Assembly: GCA_000436115.1 (NCBI GenBank)
Contig: FR894537.1
Coordinates: 1-62,231, forward strand
Source: Firmicutes bacterium CAG:534
GTDB taxonomy: Bacteria; Bacillota; Clostridia; Lachnospirales; Lachnospiraceae
Reading direction: 5' to 3'
DNA: 62,231 bases
Each line of letters starts with the position of its first letter. Within the stretch, counting starts at the first letter, position 1. Shown one piece after another: positions 18,301 through 25,341 of this stretch. The position numbers and the translations under genes were made by a program. A model generated the notes under the pieces. The model was not told where the DNA came from. It ran no database searches and saw only the letters and a program-made list of their open reading frames with translations.

Positions 18301-19599
18301 TTATATCTTGTTAATTTGATCTATGGCATACAGTGGCAGATTAACAAGCCATTCCTCTTTTTTGTAGTCCGACATTGATGTACGAACCGAAACTTCAGGC
18401 GAGAATTTTTCCCGATAAGTTTTCAGGCTCTTTGCCCTGAGATTTACTTCTGCCTTTACCTCAACGGGAACAATTTGTCCGCCTGTATCAACAATAAAAT
18501 CAACCTCACAGGAGCCTCTGTCATTGGTGTAATAGTAGACATCTAAGTCCTCAATGGTTTTCAGCTGCTGGCAAACATACTGTTCCGTAAGAGCACCCTT
18601 GAATTCAGCAAAAAGAGCTCTGCCATCAAGCAAAGTACGTTCGCGCAGACCTGCCATACATCCAAGGAGTCCAACGTCTACCACAAACAGTTTAAACGCT
18701 TTTAAATCCTCATATGCCCGCAAAGGAATACCGGTTGCATTGACACGGCCAACCTTGTGAACCAGACCGCAATCACCAAGCCACATAATTGCAGTTTCAT
18801 AGTCCTTTGCACGAGCCCCTTCACGAACAAGGCCATAGATAAACTTCTTATTTTCTTTCGCAAGCTGAGAGGGGATGCTGCTCCATAGCATACGAATACG
18901 CGGCACAATTTCATTCGGAGCATGCTTGGAGAAATCCTGCTCATAAGCAGCAAGAATTCTCTTTTGAACTTCACGAACCTCGTTAAAGTCTTTATCCTCT
19001 GTAAAGCTTTGTATCGCTTCCGGCATACCGCCGACAAAATAATAGTGTTTTAAAGCATCAATATATGTTTGCTTAAAGCTAGTAATCATTTGGAAATCCC
19101 GCTTATCAAGCAATTCGGCAAATCGCTCTTTTCCGGTCGCCATCAAAAATTCCTTAAAAGAAAGAGGATAAAGTTTTAAAAAATCCACCTTGCCCACGGG
19201 AAACGATGTTCCCTGATGCAAAGCAATGCCAAGCAAAGAGCCAGCACATACAATGTGGTACTGGGGAGCATTTTCATAAAAATATTTAAGGGATGTAAGC
19301 GCTCTTGGGACTTCCTGTATTTCATCAAAAATTATCAGGGAATTGTCGGGATCGATTTTGCGACCCGCATATAACTCCAACCCCATCATCAGACGATCCG
19401 TATCCAGGTCAGAAGCAAACAGCTCTGCCATTCTGGAATTAGAATCAAAATTGATATATATGGTATCCGCATACGCCTGTCTGCCAAATTCCTTCATCAG
19501 CCAGGTCTTGCCAACTTGACGGGCCCCTTCGATAATTAAAGGTTTTCGGCATTTGCTTTGTTTCCATTTTAATAGCTTTTCTAGCGCAATTCGATACAT
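18301..19599 (-). CDS. AAA ATPase of the DUF4143 family
   Basis: A complete 432-residue AAA_14/DUF4143 protein. The Walker A region is IIEGARQVGKTWLMKEFG (about 21-38), Walker B is SLIIFDEIQEVPRAL, and the sensor is IVCAGSLLG. The C-terminal DUF4143 domain carries a restriction-like fold signature: EVDFIVDTGGQIVPVEVKAE with the catalytic-type D and ExK. Family members are common in anaerobes, and their role is unknown, with proposals in defence or mobile-element control. The ATG at 19599 has GGAGGTGA upstream. The promoter region has three direct repeats at exactly 33-bp intervals, described separately. Confidence 0.88.
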   Translation of the reverse strand: MYRIALEKLLKWKQSKCRKPLIIEGARQVGKTWLMKEFGRQAYADTIYINFDSNSRMAELFASDLDTDRLMMGLELYAGRKIDPDNSLIIFDEIQEVPRALTSLKYFYENAPQYHIVCAGSLLGIALHQGTSFPVGKVDFLKLYPLSFKEFLMATGKERFAELLDKRDFQMITSFKQTYIDALKHYYFVGGMPEAIQSFTEDKDFNEVREVQKRILAAYEQDFSKHAPNEIVPRIRMLWSSIPSQLAKENKKFIYGLVREGARAKDYETAIMWLGDCGLVHKVGRVNATGIPLRAYEDLKAFKLFVVDVGLLGCMAGLRERTLLDGRALFAEFKGALTEQYVCQQLKTIEDLDVYYYTNDRGSCEVDFIVDTGGQIVPVEVKAEVNLRAKSLKTYREKFSPEVSVRTSMSDYKKEEWLVNLPLYAIDQINKI

Positions 19600-19653
19600 G
19601 CACTCACCTCCATCTTTATGATGCAAATATAGTATGACACACAATCACAAAAA

Positions 19654-19733
19654 TTACAACGAACTTTATGTTTTTAACTACACTTTTTACAATGAACTTT
19701 GCAAATATAACAACATTTTTTACAGCGAACTGT
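19654..19733 (-). repeat. Three direct repeats at 33-bp period upstream of the DUF4143 ATPase
   Basis: TTACA(A/G)(C/T)GAACT-type 14-mers occur at 19654-19667, 19687-19700 and 19720-19733, each exactly 33 bp apart, close to three helical turns. On the minus strand the motif reads AGTTCxxTGTAA. The TTGTAA of the nearest copy, with a 17-base spacer and CATACT (19631-19636), forms a plausible promoter for the ATPase. The array may bind a regulator on one face of the DNA. Confidence 0.65.
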
Positions 19734-19778
19734 TTTTTGAGGTAAATAGCAGGCTGCCATAGCATAACGGTCATTTTC

Positions 19779-19807
19779 TTGCCTTCTACCTTTTAGAATG
19801 CTACTAT
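19779..19807 (+). promoter_or_regulatory. Promoter of the nitroreductase gene
   Basis: TTGCCT (19779-19784) and TACTAT (19802-19807) are spaced by 17 bases, about 30 bases before the start codon. Confidence 0.6.
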
Positions 19808-19838
19808 ATAGTTGTATTTGAAAAGGAGGTATTTGGAT

Positions 19839-20363
19839 ATGAATACAGATTTATTAACCCTCATGGAAACAAGAAGAAGCGTGCGTCGTTTCAAGCCCGA
19901 TATGCTTCCCTCTGATGTCATTGATCAGATCATCAAAGCCGGAACCTATGCCGCTACCGGCATGAACAGACAGTCCCCCATTATCATAGCGGTTACCAAC
20001 AAGGAAATGCGGGACAGACTTTCCAAGATGAATGCTAAGATCATGGGAACTGACACGGATCCCTTCTATGGCGCTCCTGTTGTCCTTGTTGTTCTTGCCA
20101 AAAAGGAAATGCCCACTTACATTTACGACGGCAGTCTTGTAATGGGAAATCTGATGCTGGCTGCACATGCGCTTCATATCGGCAGCTGCTGGATCCACAG
20201 AGCAAAAGAAGAATTTGCCTCCCCGGAAGGCCAGCAAATCCTGAAAGATCTTGGGATCGAAGGAGAATATGAAGGAATTGGCCACTGCATCCTCGGTTAT
20301 GTAGACGGTGACTATCCTGCTCCTCAGCCCCGCAAAGAAAACTGGGTTTACTATGTAAAATAA
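19839..20363 (+). CDS. Nitroreductase family protein
   Basis: A 174-residue FMN-dependent oxidoreductase of the nitroreductase superfamily. The FMN-binding start ETRRSVRRFKPD (about 10-21), the AGTYAATGMNRQSP loop, GAPVVLVVLA and the C-terminal GHCILGY region are all present and full length. Such enzymes use NAD(P)H to reduce nitro compounds, quinones or flavins; the physiological substrate is unclear. The ATG at 19839 has AAGGAGG nine bases upstream. It is a single-gene unit diverging from the AAA ATPase. Confidence 0.9.
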   Translation: MNTDLLTLMETRRSVRRFKPDMLPSDVIDQIIKAGTYAATGMNRQSPIIIAVTNKEMRDRLSKMNAKIMGTDTDPFYGAPVVLVVLAKKEMPTYIYDGSLVMGNLMLAAHALHIGSCWIHRAKEEFASPEGQQILKDLGIEGEYEGIGHCILGYVDGDYPAPQPRKENWVYYVK

Positions 20364-20383
20364 TAATTATTTTGATCCGTATA

Positions 20384-20440
20384 TTCCGGACACTATTTTC
20401 AGATTATGCACATAGCTCTTCTGGATCATAGTGTCCGGAA
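20384..20440. repeat. Perfect 13-bp inverted repeat at the prophage boundary
   Basis: The arms 20384-20396 and 20428-20440 are perfectly complementary with a 31-nt spacer. It lies between the nitroreductase stop and the stop of the serine-hydrolase remnant. It has no T-run on either side, so it is not a standard terminator, though it may still stop convergent transcripts. Confidence 0.5.
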
Positions 20441-20442
20441 CG

Positions 20443-20877
20443 TTACTTTTCTTCCTCAAAAATCGGTTCAACATACTTCTTAATGAATTCGATCCTGTCC
20501 TTTGCTCTCGGATAAAAAAGCGACGTGCTGGCAACAACCATATTTTTATCCGATCTGACATAAATAATATTTCCGCCATCCCCCATAGCTGCATAACCAT
20601 TATCCTGTTCGTCAATCCACCATAAATACCCATATAACGTATTCATCCGGCTAAGATTTACATAGCCAGCATATGCTTTTAAAAGTGTCTCATCCTGGGT
20701 GTCTGTGTCCTTCTGCATGTACTTGATGATGCCTACATTATCTTTGTCAGCCAGGATGGTTTCCAGCGCATTTTTGTCTACATCCTGCACTTCAAAATCA
20801 AGCGCATTGTCGGTAGATCTAATATTTTGCACATCATAGGATGCGCCATTTGCAAATTTTACTAATTCCTTTTTCAA
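20443..20877 (-). pseudogene. Chimera of a phage tail-region protein and a serine hydrolase C-terminus
   Basis: One 144-codon frame joins two unrelated proteins. Residues 1 to about 77 resemble a small phage protein encoded after tail fibres (VKFANGASYDVQNI, ending near LLKAYAGYVNLSR). From about 78 the frame is the end of a beta-lactamase-like serine hydrolase: LYGYLWWIDE, AAMGDGGNIIYV, RAKDRIEFIKKYVEPIF. The hydrolase catalytic SxxK and YxN motifs are absent. The start would be TTG at 20877 with AAAGG upstream. The join marks a deletion that removed one prophage end and most of a host gene. No function is expected. Confidence 0.75.
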
Positions 20878-20916
20878 TATATTTTCCTTTCTCCGGGGGC
20901 TGCCCGGTAATATTTT

Positions 20917-21206
20917 TAAACAGTAGTTTGGATGATTGTAAAATCATCTCGGAAGGGGAGGGGGAGAATACTAAATATTATCTCCAAAAAGGTGCTGATA
21001 CAGCGTCAAAAAAATTGTTGGGTAAAAGCACCTTATACATTAAGACCGGACTTTTTCATGACGGTGGTTCAAACGTATACGCCTGCACATATATATCTGA
21101 GGATAATAAAAATTGGGTAGAAATCTGCAAAACCCCTACCGTAGTGCATAATTTTGGATCAAATGTATGGAAGTGGAGCGGTACATATACATATGGAGAA
21201 AATTAA
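20917..21206 (+). other. Alternative tail-fibre C-terminus in inverted orientation (silent cassette)
   Basis: This plus-strand frame encodes about 95 residues from the crossover sequence to its stop. It is a homologue of the C-terminus of the minus-strand tail gene next to it. Shared features include NSSL(N/D)(G/D)C, GADxxxK(R/K)L, TLYI(R/K), S(T/E)DNKxW and a closing YTY. It has no ribosome site or promoter of its own; the upstream ATG at 20841 lies in unrelated sequence. The start of the frame is an inverted copy of the sequence at 21497-21518, in the same codon register. Inversion of 20917-21518 would swap it into the expressed gene. Confidence 0.7.
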
Positions 21207-21261
21207 CTACATCACGAAATTACCCTATTTTGCTCAATCCCACGATAACATCTGATGTATA

Positions 21262-21744
21262 TTACTGGCTATATGTATAAGCTACAGATCTACTAACATC
21301 TGCTTTAAATTGGTTCGAGGCTACAGTTTTCCAGGTCTTGTTATCGGTAGAAATCTCAAGAACGAGTTTTCTACTCAAATTGCTATCTGAAACATAGCTG
21401 CTGGTAGCTCGAATGTATAGGGTAACACTACCCAATCTTTTTCTCACTGCATCAGCACCTATGATATAAAAACTATTCCCTTCCTGCTCAAATGAGCAAC
21501 CATTTAAACTACTGTTTACATTGCTCCTTAATGTATTAACCGCCTTGCTTGTAGCCAGCTTCGTGCTGTCGTCAAGTTCTGTGGAGTCTGACACTCCGGT
21601 TATTCCGTCCAGTGTTTCAGCTGTACCGGTAAGTTTTTCTTGTACCGTTTCTCCATCGGAACAATAGACCAATCCTGCTTCCGTATGCGGATATATTGTA
21701 TTTCCAAGATTGTCCTGCATCTCTCCTCTATAAATTTTGCTCAT
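21262..21744 (-). CDS. Phage tail-fibre/receptor-binding-like protein with exchangeable C-terminus
   Basis: A 160-residue phage structural protein. The first 76 residues (MSKIYRGEMQDNLGNTIYPH, then a predicted helical or shaft-like part with STKLATSKAVNTL) resemble distal tail proteins of Bacillota phages. The last 84 residues from NSSLNGC onward form a beta-rich tip. Its ATG overlaps the end of the upstream tail gene by 17 bases, as usual in phage operons. The C-terminus has an inverted paralogue on the other strand (20917-21206), so the tip is probably variable and may determine host recognition. No recombinase of the invertase type is in the window. Confidence 0.65.
   Translation of the reverse strand: MSKIYRGEMQDNLGNTIYPHTEAGLVYCSDGETVQEKLTGTAETLDGITGVSDSTELDDSTKLATSKAVNTLRSNVNSSLNGCSFEQEGNSFYIIGADAVRKRLGSVTLYIRATSSYVSDSNLSRKLVLEISTDNKTWKTVASNQFKADVSRSVAYTYSQ
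21497..21518 (-). repeat. Candidate crossover site in the tail gene, inverted copy at 20917-20938
   Basis: Twenty-two bases at 21497-21518 match the reverse complement of 20917-20938 at 19 positions, with 13 consecutive identical bases (TAAACAGTAGTTT). All three differences are transitions. The site encodes NSSL in the same frame in both copies. It may be a recombination site or simply conserved coding sequence. Confidence 0.6.
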
Positions 21745-22654
21745 CGTCTGTCTCCTTTACTAAGTATAATTTTCCGCGTATTCGCGTTGATGTGTCTCCC
21801 TGATCGAGCACAGTCAGATTTTTAACGTTAAAAACATACCGGTTATCGTCAGCCTCATTGCCCGTTTTTGTGGCTGTCTCCTTTACCAGCATTGTGTAAG
21901 GTGTTACCCCTGTGCAGCCATTAACAACCGTTAACCTCGGGTCAAATTGTACTCCCACACTGCTCTCCCATGCATTGGGCACCTTTACATAAACAGCTGC
22001 CTGAATTTCCTCCGTGGGTGTGTAGGATGCCCCTGCCCCTGTATCTGTTGCCAATACGGTACCGCCGCTTCTAAGTTCCACCGCCGCTCCCCCAGATGAC
22101 GCTGGGCAGCCTCTAAGCTCATATGGTGTGTTTTTATATAAGGTCAACTCTCCGGTCTTTACCTCAGCAGCCGCCGTTGCCGTACCCGCAGCTGTCAGCA
22201 CACCTTTGACAACGCTAAAGGCAACGCCATTTACAACCTGTGTTGCCGCTGTGACCTGCATCATATTATGATAAAACTCCCTGAACACCTTAACGATCAA
22301 TCGTCTTGAATTACCGAGTTGCAGGTACAAGCTGCCGTTGTGTCTCTCTGCAACCGGTATGTATTGCTCCATGACAACTAAGGCCTCTGCTCCATATGGC
22401 ATCCAGCTGGCTTCCGACAGGGGATTATCCGCCACCAAAATATAAATGATGTCATGAATTGCTACGGTGTCACCAAGTTTGTACCCAGCCGCTTTTCCGG
22501 ATCGGATAAACTCGGTCAAATCCTTATAGGGGGTCAATACCGGCTTTGCTGCAAAGTATTCACTGATCTTTTTAACATTGCTGTTAAAATCGTCAACCTG
22601 GTAGGCATCGTCCTGATCGGGCATTTTTAATCCCATTCTGTCCGTAAATTTCAT
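21728..22654 (-). CDS. Phage tail/baseplate-associated protein
   Basis: A 308-residue prophage structural protein. The N-terminus (MKFTDRMGLKMPDQDDAYQ then FNSNVKKISEYF) is typical of phage proteins that attach fibres to the tail. The middle contains a binding-like segment, and an Ala/Thr-rich beta region follows. The exact role is unknown. It immediately precedes the tail-fibre-like gene with a 17-base overlap. The ATG has a strong AAAGGAGGTGA ribosome site. A terminator lies just upstream on the same strand, which should cut it off from the head gene. Confidence 0.65.
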   Translation of the reverse strand: MKFTDRMGLKMPDQDDAYQVDDFNSNVKKISEYFAAKPVLTPYKDLTEFIRSGKAAGYKLGDTVAIHDIIYILVADNPLSEASWMPYGAEALVVMEQYIPVAERHNGSLYLQLGNSRRLIVKVFREFYHNMMQVTAATQVVNGVAFSVVKGVLTAAGTATAAAEVKTGELTLYKNTPYELRGCPASSGGAAVELRSGGTVLATDTGAGASYTPTEEIQAAVYVKVPNAWESSVGVQFDPRLTVVNGCTGVTPYTMLVKETATKTGNEADDNRYVFNVKNLTVLDQGDTSTRIRGKLYLVKETDDEQNL

Positions 22655-22806
22655 TGTGCTTTCACCTCCTTTTTTTGCATCAAAAAAGCACCCTTTTGGG
22701 GTGCCCTACATTGATTACAATATTTTCTTTTCCTCTTACACCACACCTGATAATTCATTGCACCAGATGTGGCCGGTCTTTCTCGCACTTCTCCGTGTTC
22801 GCACAT
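22651..22806 (-). CDS. Possible small Cys-containing protein
   Basis: A 51-codon frame runs from ATG 22806 to a TGA that overlaps the ATG of the tail gene. It has CEH near the start and a late CNQC. It starts five bases after the stop of the acidic peptide but lacks a ribosome site, and its 3' part reads through a terminator hairpin. It may be spurious. Confidence 0.2.
   Translation of the reverse strand: MCEHGEVRERPATSGAMNYQVWCKRKRKYCNQCRAPQKGAFLMQKKEVKAQ
22681..22704 (-). terminator. Rho-independent terminator inside the prophage
   Basis: A GCACCC/GGGTGC stem (22699-22704 with 22688-22693) with a five-base loop is followed by TTTTTT on the minus strand. It separates the MuF unit from the tail genes. 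Confidence 0.85.
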
Positions 22807-22811
22807 AACAA

Positions 22812-22907
22812 CTATTCTTCATCTCCCTGCTCTTCTGTAAGGATATCTTCCTCCTCATCCAACACAAATATCGTATCATCATCATAATCTTTAAATTCTT
22901 TTTTCAT
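22812..22907 (-). CDS. 31-residue acidic peptide downstream of the MuF protein
   Basis: A short frame, ATG 22907 to TAG 22812, with AGGA nine bases upstream. The product is very acidic: about half of its 31 residues are Asp or Glu, with clusters DYDDDT and DEEED. It lies 19 bases after the MuF/JAB gene, the place where immunity or antitoxin genes sit in polymorphic-toxin loci. Acidic immunity peptides are known for other toxins, so this is a candidate, but it could equally be a routine phage gene. Confidence 0.45.
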   Translation of the reverse strand: MKKEFKDYDDDTIFVLDEEEDILTEEQGDEE

Positions 22908-22926
22908 CTCAGATATCCTGACCAGA

Positions 22927-24057
22927 TCAGTTTTTTTCTTTCCCATATTTAATCCCATACTTTTCGCAGAAGCACTTGTTGATCTCATCCGTTAATGCTT
23001 CAGATGCCTTTTTCGAAGAAATTGTTCCATTTTTTATTTGCGCAAGATACTTCCTACGCAAAGCATCTTCAATTTCTTTTCTTTTTTCTCTTGCCTTTTT
23101 AACCGTGTTTATCTCATTCGGCAACGTTCCGTCTCTTCTCATGTAGTAAACGCCATCAGATACAACTGCTCTTATTTCTGATAAATCCGCACCTACGAAC
23201 AATTCTAAATCAGATCTTGAAAAAGATTTTCCACCAGGATGATTATGAGAAAGCACGCCATCTTTCATTTTGAAAATTTCTCTTTTCAGAAATTTTACCT
23301 CACTGGCATCTCCACTCTTCTGAAACAAAAACTTGCCGTTACCATCATATATTACCGCAAGTTCTTTTTCTCTTTCTGCAAAAGATTTTTCATCTTCAAG
23401 CAGTTCCTTTTTCAATCGATCATTCCAAGCATCTGAACTTTGACTTAATTTCAGTGTACTCCATTTTTGTAATCCGTCAACAAAAACCTCTTTCCACCGA
23501 GCATATGTCATATTCCCCGGTACCTGTATGGCCTTTCCATTTTCATCCCTTGCAACTCGCGTTTCATCTAATGTAAATTCGTCATTAAAATATGGTACTG
23601 TGGTGCTCCTGCACCAACAATGAAATGGAGGAGCCGTTACACCCGGTTTGAATTCGCTTATGGGTCTATGCGTGCCATCAAGTTCCTCACAGATCTTAGA
23701 TGTTTTGGTATCAAGTACCGCACAGATCTCATACTCCTTTACCCCCATTTCCTTATACATGTCCAGCTGCCCGGCCGAGTGAAAGTATACCGTTTCTGTC
23801 ATAACGAGCCGACCAGCTTGCCCCGCCGATACATGAAATCGCTCTTGGATATGCTTAATTGCCTTTTCGGGGGTACCACCCCTTATCAAGGACTGTGTCA
23901 TACCGTTTTGTAACTCGGATATCAGCTGTGCTTTTTGCCGCCAGATCCGGTCGGAAAAATTACTACCGTCTGCCGCCCAAGGCTTCGCTATAATCTGATC
24001 CACACGCTTTTTATCTATGGATCCCAGGTTTACACCTACCCCTAGATGACTCGACAA
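22927..24057 (-). CDS. MuF-like phage head morphogenesis protein with C-terminal JAB-like domain, 5'-truncated
   Basis: A 376-codon frame. Residues about 10-165 match the Mu F/SPP1 gp7 head-morphogenesis domain: WAADGSNFSDRIW, LVMTETVYFHSAGQ, CAVLDTKTSKICEELDG and PPFHCWCRSTT. The C-terminal part (about 235-376) contains LSHNHPGGKSFSRSDLELF, which fits the JAB/MPN metal motif HxHP-G-S-D. MuF domains fused to enzymatic C-termini form a known class of phage polymorphic toxins. The N-terminus is missing: an in-frame stop lies just upstream of 24057 and the usual portal-proximal residues are absent. It is therefore probably a remnant, though the C-terminal domain is intact. Confidence 0.65.
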   Translation of the reverse strand: MSSHLGVGVNLGSIDKKRVDQIIAKPWAADGSNFSDRIWRQKAQLISELQNGMTQSLIRGGTPEKAIKHIQERFHVSAGQAGRLVMTETVYFHSAGQLDMYKEMGVKEYEICAVLDTKTSKICEELDGTHRPISEFKPGVTAPPFHCWCRSTTVPYFNDEFTLDETRVARDENGKAIQVPGNMTYARWKEVFVDGLQKWSTLKLSQSSDAWNDRLKKELLEDEKSFAEREKELAVIYDGNGKFLFQKSGDASEVKFLKREIFKMKDGVLSHNHPGGKSFSRSDLELFVGADLSEIRAVVSDGVYYMRRDGTLPNEINTVKKAREKRKEIEDALRRKYLAQIKNGTISSKKASEALTDEINKCFCEKYGIKYGKEKN

Positions 24058-24068
24058 AAATCATACGC

Positions 24069-24191
24069 TATCTCGAAGATGCAAATAGAAAACAGAAAAA
24101 ATCTAATGCTTTAACTCTGATTTTTACCATCATCGGTGCTGTTGGTTCTCTTATTGCCGCAATAACAGGTATTATTTTGCTTTTCCACTAA
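24069..24191 (+). pseudogene. C-terminal fragment of a small phage membrane protein
   Basis: A plus-strand frame encodes a short charged helix (IIRYLEDANRKQKKS) followed by one hydrophobic helix (LIFTIIGAVGSLIAAITGI) and a stop. No start codon with a ribosome site is present. It abuts the truncated N-terminus of the MuF gene head to head, so both lost their 5' ends at one deletion junction near 24058. Confidence 0.45.
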
Positions 24192-24296
24192 CATTTTCAA
24201 CATTCTGTAAATGTCTATGAGAAAAAGCAAGCACACATTTTTATGTTTATGTGCAGTCTCTTCTACCGCATTTAAATCTTCTTCTGATAGTTTCAT
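24111..24296 (-). CDS. Small phage protein of unknown function
   Basis: A 61-residue frame with a strong ribosome site (AGGAGGG, seven bases before ATG 24296). The N-terminal half is helical (LSEEDLNAVEETAHKHKN then FLIDIYRMLKMLV). The C-terminal half lies antisense to the membrane-protein remnant and may be altered by the nearby deletion. It follows the Cro-like gene and would be an early lytic gene. Confidence 0.45.
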   Translation of the reverse strand: MKLSEEDLNAVEETAHKHKNVCLLFLIDIYRMLKMLVEKQNNTCYCGNKRTNSTDDGKNQS

Positions 24297-24337
24297 CCTC
24301 TATCCCTCCTTTCTGCACAACTCATCAATATCTTTTC

Positions 24338-24354
24338 ATGTCTTTTTAAGACAC
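24338..24354. promoter_or_regulatory. Phage operator site 1
   Basis: Dyad with arms TGTCTT/AAGACA around TTT, matching the motif GTGTCTT-N3-AAGACAC in all but the first base. It overlaps the stop codon of the Cro-like gene. Confidence 0.55.
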
Positions 24355-24564
24355 TTTTGACGTAAAAAAAATATCCACTACATCACTGTCTGTGAGATTA
24401 TATTTTCTTCTTATCGCAGCAATCTCACCCTGCGTAAACTCAGCTCCATTAGTTTCATTTAATTTAGCTGAGAACGTACTTCTAGCAATACCTAAGTAGT
24501 TTGATAACACTGTTCCGGTATCACCATGCAGCTTCATTACTGATTCCAGTTTGTTTTTATTCAC
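24346..24564 (-). CDS. Cro-like phage DNA-binding protein
   Basis: A 72-residue helix-turn-helix protein: SNYLGIARSTFSAKLNETN forms the likely HTH and EIAAIRRKYNLTDSDVVDIF the end, typical of DUF739/Cro-like phage regulators. The GTG at 24564 is chosen because GGCGGTGAT lies upstream and the product then has the family length; the longer frame to 24615 crosses an operator. It is transcribed away from the repressor, across shared operators, as in lambda-type switches. Confidence 0.7.
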   Translation of the reverse strand: MNKNKLESVMKLHGDTGTVLSNYLGIARSTFSAKLNETNGAEFTQGEIAAIRRKYNLTDSDVVDIFFTSKVS

Positions 24565-24584
24565 CGTTATCACCGCCTTTCTTT

Positions 24585-24601
24585 GTGTCTTTTTAAGACA
24601 C
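24585..24601. promoter_or_regulatory. Phage operator site 2 (perfect dyad)
   Basis: Perfect 7-bp dyad GTGTCTT-TTT-AAGACAC between the divergent Cro-like and repressor genes, close to the Cro-like start. Confidence 0.7.
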
Positions 24602-24642
24602 ATTAAATTTATCACATATATTTCATATAGTCAATATCTTTT

Positions 24643-24659
24643 TTTGAATTTTAAGACAC
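24643..24659. promoter_or_regulatory. Phage operator site 3 (half-site)
   Basis: One intact half AAGACAC with a degenerate left half, in the repressor/Cro-like intergenic region. Confidence 0.4.
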
Positions 24660-24674
24660 TTTTTTGCTTTTTTC

Positions 24675-24711
24675 TTGCATGTCCATCAAAAATGTAGTAT
24701 TATTAAGACAC
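24675..24711 (+). promoter_or_regulatory. Repressor promoter with operator half-site 4
   Basis: TTGCAT (24675-24680), a 17-base spacer and TATTAT (24698-24703) form the promoter of the repressor. AAGACAC (24705-24711) follows immediately, so bound repressor would control its own synthesis. Confidence 0.6.
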
Positions 24712-24735
24712 TAAATTAAAAGTGAGGTGTTCACT

Positions 24736-25308
24736 ATGGAAATGGGTGATAGAATAAAGGAACGGCGACAGGCGCTACACTACACTCAAGAGCAACTCGC
24801 CGAAAAACTTGGACTGCAAAAATCGGCTATTGCAAAATATGAAAACGGTAGAGTCGAAAACATAAAACGATCTGTTATATCCAAGATGGCCGAGGTACTG
24901 GAGTGCTCGCCCTGCTACATTTTAGGTTTTACTGACACCCTCGAAACTGAATACATCGAGAAAGACGATTATAAAACACTAAAAATAATTCTCCAGAAAT
25001 TTGGTTATGACCTACAGCCATATAATTTATCTGGCACATATACGCTACAGCACAATAAGCAAAAGGAGTTTATAATCATCCTTTCTACAGATGATCTTAA
25101 CACCATGCTTTACGATATAAGTGATTATATCAGCGTAATGATAAGCAAAAGAGTCGAAGAAATGATCAATAAGGTTAGAGCAACTAGTCCTATTGAAAAG
25201 TTTCCAGTCGAAAATAACATTAAAGCAGCCCATAATGATTTTGAAAATGATCCGGAAGAGCAGGAAAAGATGAACTCTGATCTTGCTTCACTTAAAAGAC
25301 CAGAATAA
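24736..25308 (+). CDS. Prophage repressor, XRE/cI-like
   Basis: A 190-residue repressor. The N-terminal helix-turn-helix (LHYTQEQLAEKLGLQKSAIA then KYENGR) is clear. The C-terminal ~110 residues are a non-peptidase region without the Ser/Lys pair of LexA-type repressors. The protein is therefore probably removed by the ImmA-like protease encoded next to it rather than by self-cleavage. The ATG at 24736 has GAGG eight bases upstream. It is divergent from the Cro-like gene. Confidence 0.85.
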   Translation: MEMGDRIKERRQALHYTQEQLAEKLGLQKSAIAKYENGRVENIKRSVISKMAEVLECSPCYILGFTDTLETEYIEKDDYKTLKIILQKFGYDLQPYNLSGTYTLQHNKQKEFIIILSTDDLNTMLYDISDYISVMISKRVEEMINKVRATSPIEKFPVENNIKAAHNDFENDPEEQEKMNSDLASLKRPE

Positions 25309-25341
25309 AGGACTGTATAACTGATATGATGTAAAAGGGTG

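Noticed and set aside
19654..19733. CRISPR array
   Set aside because: Only three 14-bp conserved cores with similar, not unique, 19-bp intervals, and no cas genes in the window.
20841..21206. Plus-strand frame starting at ATG 20841 as an independent 121-residue gene
   Set aside because: There is no ribosome site, and the first ~25 codons overlap the start of a minus-strand phage gene. Only the part after the crossover sequence has homology, so I describe it as a silent cassette.
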